Under the pieces are notes generated by a model. It made no database searches and was not told the origin of the DNA. It saw only the letters and a program-made list of their open reading frames with translations. From Anticarsia gemmatalis (taxonomy: Eukaryota; Arthropoda; Insecta; Lepidoptera; Erebidae), in the NCBI RefSeq assembly GCF_050436995.1, contig NC_134770.1, positions 3,854,501 to 3,918,500 on the forward strand: DNA of 64,000 nt. Direction: 5' to 3'. Shown here piece after piece: positions 10,921 to 21,888 of the stretch (position 1 is its first letter; every line of letters starts with the position of its first letter). The position numbers and the translations under genes are program-made.

Positions 10921-10982
10921 AAGAGAGAGATAGAGAGAGAGAGAGAGAGAGGGAGAGAGGGGGGGGGGGGGGGGGAGAAAGA
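10921..10982 (+). repeat. (GA)n microsatellite ending in a G17 run
   Basis: A purine-only tract of GA repeats turns into GGGAGAGAGG and then an unbroken run of 17 G at 10959-10975. The G run is exceptional in this AT-rich window and could form a G-quadruplex on the plus strand. Confidence 0.9.
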
Positions 10983-12589
10983 GCAAACGAATCTCTGCAC
11001 TCTGAGCTGTACAGCAGACGTTTTAAATTATTGTGACTGTCTTAAGTTCCAATTTCATGGAATTTTCATATTTACTTCGTCACATTCCCTGTAGTGCTAG
11101 AAATTCTATGAAAAAGTGGCATGAGGCAATAACCAGACCAGACCCATTGCGTTTTCATACTTTCGTTTACCTTAGTGTTGCATTTGACGCCCACGTAGAA
11201 CACGCCATACATTTTTTCATGAATTGGCGTACATAAATTTATATTCTTTTATATATACTCGTTTCCCAGTATCAAAATGACACGCGGCAAAAGTTTAAAA
11301 GTTACATGTTCGTGTGTTTATAAATAGAATTTTTAAAACCTGCTTTATTATTCCGGGAATTGTCTAATTGTTTTGTAGAATTTTTGCGTTTTGTTTTCGG
11401 AACCGATATGTAAAGCCGATATGTTAGTTTATTTTTGGACAAATCTGTATTGGTTTAACTTTCAATATTATGATCCATATTTTTTATAGTTTGTGTTTCA
11501 TGGTATTTTCTTTGATTTAATAATTAATTATTAAAAGTAAGAAATAGACCTTACTTGATAGATTTTAATAAAATATAAATACACCCAAAAAACTAATGAT
11601 AATTATTTTTAAAAAAATCGCATTGTTGTTTAACAGAGAACTTCAATCGTTGATTAGTTAGCCTATTCTTAGTGTGCAAAACAAACCGCCAAATTTTAAT
11701 TCAATCAACACGATATATCTCAAAAAAAATCCGACTCAAAAATCCTAGCACACAAGCGAACGAACTTCGAACTTATAAACATTCTGGCTTTCATTCACCG
11801 AGTTCGTACATATACCTACGTGCACGTATACGTATACGTACGTTGTACGTTAACTAACGAACTACTACAGGTACACGCTAAAAATTCTCTGCATGCACTA
11901 CCCTATTCATGTACTGAGTTTTAGGGTTACTAGTATCAAGTTTAGAATAACTACATAATATAGAATTTAGGTTAGTTTTGTCAGGGACTTTTTTGTTTTT
12001 TGCAATCTGGCAGATTTTGTATATATTTGAATGGTTTAATTTGACCTAGTTATGTAGATAAGATACTAATATAATAATATAATGTTTTGAAAATTAACAT
12101 CAATTTCAAAATTAACATATAAAATATCCCACTTCTGGGTCAGAACACCCTTTTCCTTGCGTATATTAATTATTTGCGTAATAAATATTCACAAAAAAAT
12201 CCCTGCAAGCAATGATAAATATCGGGCCACGATGATTTCTAATGTGGATACTGTTAATATGTTAGTAATATTAGGTCCACTAACCTTTTTTACCAAAACC
12301 ACCTTTTCCCCTAAAATCGGGCTACTCCAGTTTCCTTTTACTGGCAACACCACAGTATAGATACCGGTCAGGCATGGCTATCGCAAACAGAATCGCAATA
12401 AAACAAATACTAGTTCAACTGTAAATAAAAGGTGCGCTCCACACGGTACCCATCTCTAAAGACTATACATTTTATTAAAGCCATTTTTTTCAAAAGATCT
12501 ATTTGTATTGGAAGGTTTTTGAAGTCAAAGTGGTAGAGGTTTCGTTATTGGATTTTGGATATTTGATTTCTTTATTTTTGAAAAACAAC

Positions 12590-12690
12590 TCCCGTACTAG
12601 GAATCACTCTTGTGTCGGGGACTTTTAAAAACATACAAACAACTGCCCCAAAGTACATCCACAACTATTTGTGGATCGCACAAATAATTG
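12590..12690 (-). repeat. Fragment of a tRNA-derived SINE (3' part)
   Basis: The motif TCTTGTGTCGGGGACTTTTA, AAAACATACAAACAACTGCCCC and AAAGTACATCCACAA matches the same part of the better-preserved SINE at 20400-20540. The tRNA-like head with the B box is not intact here. Confidence 0.5.
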
Positions 12691-13873
12691 ACAGATTATA
12701 TAAACTTCATAGTGGAAGATAACAGTTCAAAGGTTATTCTGTTTCTTTAAGTCCATTATTAGATTGACGTTTTCTTTTTTCCAGGTGTCTATGGGTGACT
12801 AGCGTGACTGCTGATGATCGCACACGGGGGGACAGACAGCAACTATGTTTTGCAATATGCAACGATAGAAATTGTAAATTATAGATATTATTAATAACAT
12901 AGAATGTGCTTAAAGGCAGCCTAAGAGAGGATTAGTACTATTCTAGAGCAATGGAGCAGATTTTATGTCATCTTAAAAACTAAAGACCAAAATGCTTCCA
13001 TATAAGCCACTTTTCCAGCATTACTTCCTTTACATCTCCATCACCTTAACACGTTCCAGATAATTTAATCTTCAACCCAAAATAGAACGGATGCAGGTTG
13101 AGCACCAACCACCAACGCTTGTGGTCGTTGGGTCCAAGGGTCAAATATTTGTACAACCTCAAGTTATTTGCCGATGTTCACATGGATGTAGCTAAATTAA
13201 TGGGTTAATATTTGAAATATTCCCAGAAATACGGGAGAGATATTGTAAACTATATTATTTTGCCTTAACCGTGACCTTCTACCATAGTAAATAGTGTACC
13301 TATATATACATAGACAATATCACGCCTTTTTCTTCAGGACAGAAGAATGCTTAACGATCTCGTAAATCTCCTATTACTTCATGCACATTCGTGAGTCTTG
13401 TCATACGGGGCCGCCAGTTACGAGTACTCCACACTAAACTGTATAGAAGGACATCACCGATATCACCTTAAATTGTACCCATAATATGAAAGAATAAAAC
13501 AAAATTATTGCTGACTGCGACTTTTCCAGAAAAAGAAAGTTGTTATATTTTGAGTCTTGACTATTATGACCGGTTTAAGGACTAAGGAATCTTTCAAGAA
13601 CTGCTTAACAAACTCACTGACTTGTAAAGTTTTTTTACCGTATTGTTTTATATGCATCTACTTAATAGAAACAAAGTTTCGTCTGAAAATATTCGTAGAT
13701 AGTGTCGGAACATCGTAATCCTGATGGATTCATAAATAAGACTTAAAAGACATTACCTTCCAACTACACACGAATAAACACCTTTCAAACAAAACAAATT
13801 CGAATTGAAATCGGTTCAGCTATTTTTGACAGAGACGCCCACACATAACAAAATGTAAGCACTATATAAAGTA

Positions 13874-13916
13874 CTAGCTGACCCGCGCAACTTCGCTTGC
13901 GTTACTTAAGAGAGAA
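13874..13916 (-). mobile_element. Truncated Helitron-like 3' end
   Basis: The piece ACTAGCTGACCCGCGCAACT TCGCTTGCGTTACTTAAGAGAGAA is the terminal 43 bp of the family in minus orientation. It is directly joined to a full copy in the opposite orientation, and the remainder of the first copy is absent on the far side of that element. Confidence 0.7.
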
Positions 13917-14166
13917 TCTATACTAATATTATAAAGCTGAAGAGTTTGTTTGTTTGAACGCGCTAATCTCAGGAACTACTGGTCCGATTTGTAAAATTCT
14001 TTCAGTGTTAGATAGCCCATTTATCATGGAAGGCTATAGGCTATATATATATCATCACGCTACGACCAAAAGGAGCAGAGTACCAGTAGAAAATGTTACA
14101 AAAACGGGGAAAATGTTGATCCATTCTCTCTAATGTCACGCAAGCAAAGTTGCGCGGGTCAGCTAG
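13917..14166 (+). mobile_element. Helitron-like non-autonomous element, 250 bp, complete
   Basis: It begins TCTATACTAATATTATAAAG after an A and ends CGCAAGCAAAGTTGCG, CGGGTCAG, CTAG before a T. The hairpin stem CGCAA/TTGCG is intact. Together with the adjoining fragment at 13874-13916 it makes a head-to-head pair whose two 3' ends form a palindrome. Confidence 0.8.
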
Positions 14167-14167
14167 T

Positions 14168-16480
14168 AATATATATGTTTCTTTTACCGCCCACGGTTAA
14201 TGCCTATAAATATGTGTGGGAGTTTTATTTTTGGTAGTAGATAATATTATGCTTTTGTTCAGTGATACACCCACGCATTAAACTATAGAGGAACGACAAA
14301 TTGATTTATTTTTATTTTTACAATCGCTATTGTAGTTTTCGTCACATTTAATTTAGTTTGTTTTGAGATGGAAATAGTATAGATTAACAACTTGCGAATA
14401 TTGGCTAGTGTTTTCCCGTGGCTTTGCTTGCGTGCGTATTTTTAGCTACCTTTCTCTCGTTACTGGAGAAGATCCACACCCAGCAGTGAGACTTTTTGAG
14501 TAATTTCAATTGATGCAATTGCAACGACGACCACGTAATTTTTACCCGATTGCACAAAACGAAAGAGGTTTATTTTTGTGGTGTAGTCAATATGACGTCA
14601 TATATAGATATTATGATTGTGAAAGGAGGCTTTCAGGTAATTCCTCGTTAGTTATTTCACATTTACCAAATCATGATATATTTTATAACAAATTAAGGTT
14701 TGCCCTATTTTCTGGCTTCCCATGAAATTTTAATTCTCTATCTCAAAAGCATTTGGGGCAAATCAGTTTAAATTAAATATTTATTTTATGACCCATCTCC
14801 GGTTCAGTGAGGTTACATAGAGCCCTAGTAACATAACAGTTATAAGTAACTTTTAGTATAGAAAAGTGTGAGTATGAGGTATGTAAAGTATTAAAATAAA
14901 GATCTTTTTCGCTTCTTACTAATATTTCACTTAGAAAGTTTGGATAAATGTCGACATAATCAACGAATTTCGAAGCATTGGTGTTGAAATCTTTTACTCC
15001 TATTCACATGGACGAAAACGCGGACAGAAGCTAATATTTTTGGGTTAAATCGAGGAAAGATAAAAAAGGTAAAAGATCAAGAATCAAAATCGATTTACAC
15101 ACAAGCCGGGCCTTGCAGTTAATTGTTCATACAATTTACCTTCTCATCTAAATCCAAAATTAAGCTAGAATTCTACAAACAATAGGCCATCTTCTCACCA
15201 ATGATATTGTCCAAACAGTGTCTGGAATAGATTTCGTTGGTCCATATGAAGTGGAGTCCAAACATCACGGCTTCATTCGCTAAACGATCCTGTTTGTGGA
15301 GTCTAGACTAGTGGTAAACCTAGGTTTTTGTTATCACTATTTTTGGTAACATTTCTCAGGTAAGTTAGTTTTTGTTTCAGTCGTAATATTGGTTTTGCGT
15401 CTTGAACACAAGAGTTGATTTAAGCTCTTCAGTTCTATTTAAGTATAAAAATATTGGTCAGCTAATTGGAATGATTTTGATGCACAACTAATTATGTAAT
15501 TTTTTTTTTCTTATGTCTAAAAAATATTTCATATGGAAAAAAATAAAAGTCATCTCTTTTTATAAGCTGCCTGTAAATTTTTGAAACTGTTTCATATCAT
15601 TTTCGACCGCAAAAGCGATGGCAGGATGAGTTAGGCATGACAATATCTAAAATAGATTCAACTACGACGGTTAAAAGCCATCAAGAAAGCCATTGAATCA
15701 AAGATCATGAAAGCGAGGCTTGTCCAGTAGTCATGACGCAATATGTTATGTTTAAAGTTTCAAAATTAACACATTTTAAAAACATTTTAATTTACGTTTT
15801 ACCAGCTTAATCAGGAATCCATTATAACACCAACTTGTTTCACCCACATGTGCCTATATATAAACCGTTTACCGTTACGAACATCAAAGCATGTATCAAA
15901 TTGGTTCGAAATATACTGAAATTTGCGTGGGTACAGAAAATTGCATCGAACACCTACATATTTTGACATGACGGTCCGTCGTGTGGGATTTCATGAATAT
16001 TGATAACACGAGCGTGATTGAAGGGATGAAATTATGTAGATATACTTTTTTATCAACAGGTTACCTATTTATTGAGTGTTTAATCGCAAAACTTTGCAAA
16101 AAAGTCAATGTATTTATTAATAAAATAATAAATTCGTGTCATTCTTTTTTACTTGAAAAGTCACATTTAGTATTGAAAATTCAACGTAAAATTTTTTGCT
16201 CGAGTTGAAAAACACTACTTTTGGAAGTAACAAATATTTGTTCCCCATAGGTATCGAACCTAAGATCTCCATGTGCTATGACATCCACATATAAAGTGAA
16301 ATAAACATCATCATCATCAAGTCATTATTTTTGTCATATTTTTTTGTTTTACACCTCTTCGCCTTAGTTTCATCACGTCTGAATAAGTAGGAATTTTGAC
16401 AGTTATTTTTATACATTAACTGTCACTTTATCCATCGGATAGATAAGCCGACACGTATCTAATAGACATTAAACGGGCCC
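14168..16480. other. Gene-poor stretch with a SINE remnant
   Basis: No supported exon. The open frames at 14510-14725 and 15981-16208 lack splice context and resemble nothing I know. At about 16225-16290 a minus-strand SINE-like B box is visible (GGTATCGAACCTAAGATCTC). Confidence 0.4.
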
Positions 16481-16483
16481 TTA

Positions 16484-16604
16484 CCCCCGGTTTCTGAGTA
16501 CATATAGCGGTAGTTTATCTATTCAATAGCGAGCAATAGTTTCCATATGAATTTAAACGATATTAAATAGATAAACTACCTTAATGTACCTCAGAAACCG
16601 TGGT
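16484..16604 (+). mobile_element. MITE with CCCCCGG ends (copy 1), TTA target duplication
   Basis: The left end is CCCCCGGTTTCTGAGTAC and the right end, inverted, is GTACCTCAGAAACCGTGG. Subterminal inverted copies of GGTAGTTTATCTATT are present on both sides. TTA flanks it at 16481-16483 and 16605-16607. The other copies have TAA and TGA flanks, so the family makes 3-bp duplications, as PIF/Harbinger-type elements do. It has no coding capacity. Confidence 0.7.
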
Positions 16605-16607
16605 TTA

Positions 16608-18780
16608 GTGTAGCAAAGTGCATTAACCTAATTTTTCCATTAATATCATATCAAATATCTTAGCGAAATAATACCCAAGGCGTTATTATAGAAAGTATTA
16701 TTATACAATAGTACAGTACTTAGTTGGGAAGGCTCTCAATAGTGGAGGCTTTTACGGAGCGACGCTGTGAAGATGATAATGTCCCATTTCCTTTAATTGA
16801 CTCTTGTGACGTCGAATACTGTGTTGTGGTTGATTTTCACTTTTAAATTGCTGTTTGGTTTTAATGGACAATTATTTTGTAAATAATAATAGGAGAATGA
16901 TATTCTATTATACGCGAAAATTTACAAAGTTAAGAATCGACTAGCAAGCTTGGACCTAGCTTCAAGGACGCAATTTTAAATTTTCAGATAGAAAAATAGA
17001 TTTTCTAGGTTAAGCCAAGAAACTAAAAGTTATCTTTACCCTACCTAATAAATATTTAAGGTTTGGATTTTCGTCATACATTAACATAACATACTGACTG
17101 TACCTAACCAAAAAAGAAACCCATTAGAAAGTTATAAAATTAGAGGTCGAAGAACACTAAAATAAATATAAAACCTTATAATTCCCAATTAAAACCATAC
17201 ATTAAAATCAAAGGTCCATATTTTCGAAATTCAGGGTTATACAAATAAATATGATGTTACAATCGGCACGGTATCCAGGTACGCGTCTAATCAAAGGTTC
17301 AGAATTGGAATTTTAAATGGGAACAAACCACATCTACCTCGACCTCTCCTTTGCTTGTTCGGGACTTTACTAAGGAACCAAGAGTATGCGAGTTATGAGT
17401 GAGTAGCTTTCGAGTTTGCACGTATGTATTTTTTTTAAATTTGATTTTAGTCTTGGTGTACTTCAATAAGATGAAGATATATTACACAAATATGATGTTT
17501 GTAATATTAATGCACAGTTCGATGTAGGTTTGCTGAAGGTTTGTTTTTAACGGCGAACTTAAAGAGAGAAAAATTGTTTTTTTATTACTTCCGCAGATCC
17601 TACTGCCACTTTTTGTCGTAGTAAAACTTGCAGTTAATGTTGTGTAAGTCGACTCACAACTCGATTTTTTCTCATTCAGGGAGGAGACCATAAGCTAGAC
17701 GTATCACAGTATCATTAGGTATGTGATTTCTTCACTATTTTCACGTAATTTCGTAAAAGTTTTTTTAAATCAATCGACGCATTTCTCGAACTCACAATAA
17801 TCTCGCTCCAACATTAGTACTTCCCAGTTAATATCCATTTCTGTGTAGAAAGGGTCTGGGCCCTTTTCGTCGGGTCTCGGGTAGCTTGCAAAATTTACGA
17901 TTTACCTAGATTTACAGCCGTCATAAAGTATTCAGTGGGCGGCGGGCATTTTGCTTTTCAAGTTTTGTTCACCCTGCTTGCTATATAACCTCCGTGTTAC
18001 GTGGATGTTACAATTTGTCCGCTATTCGTTTTAGCTTAGATGTATAAAGTTGGCTTAAGTTTCGGCAACTCGTTCGGGTGAAGTGCACGGAGACTGTTTT
18101 AATCGTTTTCGTACCAATGAGATTAGAAAGCTTTTGCGAATTGGTTGCTTTGTACTTATTGGAAAAGAAGTTGTACATAGGTCTTACATAACTCGACAAA
18201 GAAATATGTAATCAATTTTATCTTAATATTTAATTGAATGTTTTGGTCTAAATCGAGCTCAGATAGGAGTACATATTATGTCTTTAATCTGCTATATAAC
18301 CAATCGTTTTTACAATTGTCCAGAAAAATACACTATTAAAGATACATAAAAATTGTTATTCACAAACCATTTCAAATGTCGTCCATCGTCAACGCTTCCC
18401 CTCTTAATCGACAAAACCACAAACTTAAGACCCTATAAATAAACCAAAGCAAATAAATTGGAAACAAAACTTCTAAAACCAACTCCGGCCCTAGCAAGTT
18501 CCTGAATTATTAAATCTGAATTTATTGATTCGGAAATAAATAAAAGGTTCTATACTGAATGCGGTCTGAAAGGGGAGGCGTCTAAAGCCTTCGGAATTGA
18601 ATTTTGAACAGCCTTAGGGGCGTAACAGACGAGACATATTGTAAAATTGAAGGGAAAATTGCATGAGGTGATGCAGAAATACCGCATATGGTCGAAAATG
18701 GACCGAGTTTTGTCAATTGCTTCAGGATTTTAGTTGTACCATTATGTAAGGGATCTAAAACAAATATAATTTTCTTTTAT
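16608..18780. other. Gene-poor stretch
   Basis: No exon or named repeat is supported. Short open frames around 17482-17691 and 18008-18199 (minus) have no recognisable domains or splice context. The sequence upstream of 18780 is not recognisably part of the Penelope-like element that follows. Confidence 0.4.
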
Positions 18781-18781
18781 A

Positions 18782-19570
18782 GTCGACGAAGGAACAGGAT
18801 CACGAAACGGAGTAAACATCCGGAGGTCAACAGACAGCCCGCCTACTTGCCCTACGTCAGAGGAGTGACTGATAAGATCGGGAATGTATTGAAACAATAC
18901 AGCATCAGCACAGTGTTCACGCCGGGGGCAAAAGTCAGCAGCATGGTGGGCACACCGAAGGATGTACTACCGTTTCAAACACCAGGTGTCTACAAGATCA
19001 ACTGCAGCTGCGGTAGTTCCTACATAGGCCAGACTAAGCGGTCGATAGCTGAAAGGGTCAAGGAACATATCGCCGCTGTTAAGAACCGTCAAATCAGCAA
19101 GTCAGCCATTGCGGAACATCTACTCGAAGCAGGAACTAATCACTGGATTGAATTCCATCGCCCTCAAGTCCTCTCCACTGAACGACATTTCTACTCGAGG
19201 ATTGTTCGTGAAGCGATCGAAATCAAGAAACATCCAAATTTCAATCGGGAAGACGGCTTCAAATTATCCGCGACGTGGAATCCAGTGATTACTGTTACAA
19301 AACCTCGCTATGTTTCGCAATCGGTTAGCTCACAGAATAGGGACACGGTTAGTGTAGTGTGTGTTGGCGGTTGGAAAAATCAAAATATGAGGGTGGATGG
19401 ACATTCGTCCGCCTCATATACACGAAGTCCTGTCATCGCTGCTCCAGTCTGCCTGGGACCACGGCGAGTGCAACCTGCGCCGAAACGTTAGGCATTTTAA
19501 GGTAAAATGAGTGTTCGCGTTAATTCCCGTATTCTATTATACATTAAACATGCAACGCGAGAGTTTAAAA
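18782..19570 (+). pseudogene. 3' part of a Penelope-like retroelement: GIY-YIG endonuclease domain and 3' end
   Basis: An open frame at 18688-19491 encodes 267 residues; about the first 30 look like read-in flank. The recognisable part starts near 18782 with a basic linker (RRRNRITKRSK), then LPYVRGVTDKIGNVLKQYSI, typical of the region between reverse transcriptase and endonuclease in Penelope-like elements. The endonuclease follows: GVY at residues 100-102, CSCG, YIG at 112-114, AERVKEH with candidate catalytic Arg 123 and His 127, Glu 175 in RIVREAIEI, and NFNRE. All key positions appear intact. The reverse transcriptase is missing, so this is a 5'-truncated copy. Beyond residue 210 the frame runs into 3' non-coding sequence. 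The end around 19480-19560 (GCGCCGAAACGTTAGGC, then GGTAAAATG) recurs in minus orientation at 38064-38290. Confidence 0.8.
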
Positions 19571-20114
19571 GTTATGATAATTTTCTTTTGTTAGTTAGGT
19601 AATAGTGAACATTAAATTCAATACTATCGTTTTTGGATGACCATAATAAAAAAAATTGTACCGGTTTCCGTCAGCCCTTGAAGCCATTAGGTCGTAGTTA
19701 AAGACTTTGAAAAAAAAATCAAAGCAACCTCTAAGCTTAGATTGACCATTCATCAAAGGAAAGAAATAATCCTCATATAACCTTGACATGCTAGGAAAAT
19801 AATTAAGAAATGATGTAGTATTTTAGGATAATATAATTTCAGCACTTTAAAAAGAACGTCCGTCTGGCAGATCTTTACGATCATGAAAGGGTAAAGCTAT
19901 AATATGCTCTCGGTCAGAATAATTTCTGTATAGTTTGAGTACCAAATTATATATTAGGTTAGACTTAGCAGTCATAAAAAATAGCCTTTGTATTAAGGTA
20001 TTATAGCAAACCCTAAGTTTAACTTGCGGTTTTCAAACGTTCAATACTGAATGTCGGTTATTGGTTTATTGAAACTATAACAAGGTTAAGAATAAGTTTT
20101 AACCGATTATTTTC

Positions 20115-20175
20115 CCACAGCTAGGCAAGGATCTCCTCCCGTAATGAGGGAGGGGTTAGGCCTGAGTCCACCACG
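20115..20175 (+). repeat. Moth retroposon-tail remnant
   Basis: It contains GGCAAGGATCTCCTCCCGTA, then ATGAGGGAGGGGTTAGGCC and TGAGTCCACCACG, matching 6100-6175. Similar short pieces (TTGCCCAGCAGT and relatives) sit at about 20905-20945, 21127-21160, 36792-36838 and 57075-57105. Confidence 0.5.
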
Positions 20176-20391
20176 ATCGAATCAATTAACAATTTTGCTT
20201 CTACTTTAAGATATCGACCGCCGATTAAATATCGCGTGTAATATTGTATGAAAAACGAATTGTAATTTCTTTTTATTTTCGTATAAGGTGCACGAGTAAC
20301 TTAATGTACTCGCACACTTTTTTATTCATTGGTGACCAATCGAAACCAAAAGCGGGTAATTTAAGAAATAGACTTTATTAGGACTTACATT

Positions 20392-20555
20392 TTATTTGAG
20401 AATTGCTCTTGTGTCGCGGGGACTTTTACAGACATACAAACAATGGACACAAAGTACAATCAATGTGGGAATCGAACCCACAACCTCCCGATGCAATGGT
20501 AGCGGCGTGGTGACCTTTACTACTGCACCACGGACGTAGTAGTACTCAAAACGTA
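20392..20555 (-). repeat. tRNA-derived SINE with an intact B box
   Basis: Read on the minus strand: GTCCGTGGTGCAGTAGTAAA (A-box region), then CGCCGCTACCATTGCATCGG, GAGGTTGTG and the perfect B box GGTTCGATTCC at 20478-20468. The 3' part reads TTGTATGTCTGTAAAAGTCC. Its layout (pol III promoter, short body) is that of the common lepidopteran tRNA-related SINEs. A fragment of the same family is at 12590-12690. A 60-residue open frame across it is an accident of the repeat. Confidence 0.75.
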
Positions 20556-21217
20556 AAACAACAGGTAATTGCATAATAGACCCAAAAGAACTTTAACCTC
20601 ATAATTTCTATTACGTAGTATAACACGATAAATGCAGTATAAATATTAGTTTAACAAAAAGCCGTGTCAGAGGAACGTCGGAACTTATCCAACAATTAAA
20701 AGTACTTGTTTAAGTTTGTCCGACAAACTGTAAGTCAAATTATATGAAGTTTGTTTGCAGAGAGTCGGATTTTAAGTCAATACGGAATGTTACAATGGTC
20801 GTTAAGTGTTTGTTAAATTTAAGGTAACTTTCGTATTTATTTTTGGTCATTATTCTGTTGAATTTTTGCTGTTCGGATATTTTTTCGATTTTAGCCGGTG
20901 TTGAAATATCCCTCCCTGGTTAGAGAGGAGACCCTTGCCCAGCAGTACGACGATAATGGGGACAGCAATAATTGATTATTTTACTCTAGTTGTGACTACA
21001 GCAGCGATAGCATAGTGATATGAGTGTCTATCTCCCTATTAAAGAAGTCAAACCTATATAGTTGCTATAGACCCTAGTTGACTACTTTTTAGAAATAATT
21101 ATTTCGAACCCTGTTATCTTTCCTTGAGAAGTCCCATGACCTGCAGTGGGACCGCACCCTTTATTAAGATGTGGTTCTAGTGACATAAACTTCACTCTTA
21201 GCTTTACTTACTAAATA

Positions 21218-21422
21218 TTAGGTCAGCGAAAAAGTCTTTTCGCATTATGGTATGTATTAACTTGTAATAAAATATTTTCTCTACATAAAAAAGCTCGATA
21301 TTTGGGTAAGGGAAATAAACCTAATGAACCATGTACTCATTTGTGATTCTTGAAACCAAAGAGATATTATTACAAGTTCATACATACTATAATATGCGAA
21401 AAGACTTTTTACCCAACCTTAA
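21218..21422 (+). mobile_element. Mariner-type MITE, about 205 bp, flanked by TA
   Basis: Left end TTAGGTCAGCGAAAAAGTC, then TTTTCGCATTATGGTATGTA and TTAACTTGTAATAA. The right end inverted is TTAAGGTTGGGTAAAAAGTC, then TTTTCGCATATTATAGTATG. Ends beginning TTAGGTTGGG are typical of insect mariner elements. TA lies on both sides (21216-21217 and 21423-21424), the tc1/mariner target duplication. There is no transposase. Confidence 0.75.
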
Positions 21423-21424
21423 TA

Positions 21425-21646
21425 GCGTTTCCAACAGTGACTGTAAACGTCACGTGTTTTCTGCCGTGTGTCGTTGAAAGGCAGACACCATCTGTCACTG
21501 CAATATACGGTTTCTGTTGCCCGCGGAGAATCATCTTAAAGATTTTGTAGTAAAAGCAATATCTGTTAGTATTTGGTCCACACAGAAAACAATCGTTAAT
21601 ACGACGCCACCATTTTATTTTGAATAAGTTACTTTCATATTGTAGA
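21425..21646. other. Less AT-rich segment between two mobile elements
   Basis: The segment is open in two overlapping frames (plus 21350-21550, minus 21678-21409) and contains CAACAGAAACCGTATATTGC on the minus strand. I recognise no protein domain and see no convincing splice sites. It may be the last unique DNA before the Helitron-like copy, or part of an unrecognised old repeat. Confidence 0.3.
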
Positions 21647-21888
21647 CTAGCTGACCCGTGCAGCTTCGCTTGCGTCATATAAGAGAGCCATAATTTTTCC
21701 CGTTTTTGTTACATTTTTCACTGGTGCTCTGCTCCTATTGGTCGTAGCGTGATGATATATAGCCTATAACCTTCCTCGATAAATGGACTATCTAACACTG
21801 AAATAATTTTTCAAATCGGACCAGTAGTTCCTGAGATTAGCGCGTACAAACAAACAATCAAACAAACAAACTCTTCAGCTTTATAATA
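21647..21888 (-). mobile_element. Helitron-like element split by the palindrome (3' portion); its 5' tip is at 23673-23684
   Basis: The CTAG/hairpin end is at 21647 (ACTAGCTGACCCGTGCAGCT). The body runs to CTTCAGCTTTATAATA, where the palindromic element begins. The missing tip TATTAGTATAGA lies at 23673-23684. Rejoined, the two pieces give the family terminus, with one TA shared. The outer flanks A and T fit Helitron insertion. Confidence 0.8.

Larger units (their letters stand above)
9694..13873. other. Gene-poor stretch
   Basis: I see no supported exon. Two repeats inside are listed separately (10921-10982 and 12590-12690). At about 10780-10820 a weak B-box-like motif occurs (AGTTCGATCCCTGAGCAGG). 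At 11815-11850 there is an alternating ACGTATACGTATACGTACGT tract, a self-complementary sequence. At about 13340-13440 lies a minus-strand fragment of a dispersed repeat (CTTGTCATACGGGGCCGCC) also seen at 29270-29405. Confidence 0.4.

Noticed and set aside
11815..11850. Alternating ACGTATACGTATACGTACGT as an operator
   Set aside because: Simple alternating tract; self-complementarity follows from its low complexity.
20468..20478. A functional tRNA gene at the perfect B box
   Set aside because: The surrounding sequence does not fold into a cloverleaf with an acceptor stem and matches a dispersed SINE.
20392..20574. 60-residue minus-strand frame containing EVVGSIPT
   Set aside because: It runs through the B box of a tRNA-derived SINE, a common source of false frames in insect genomes.
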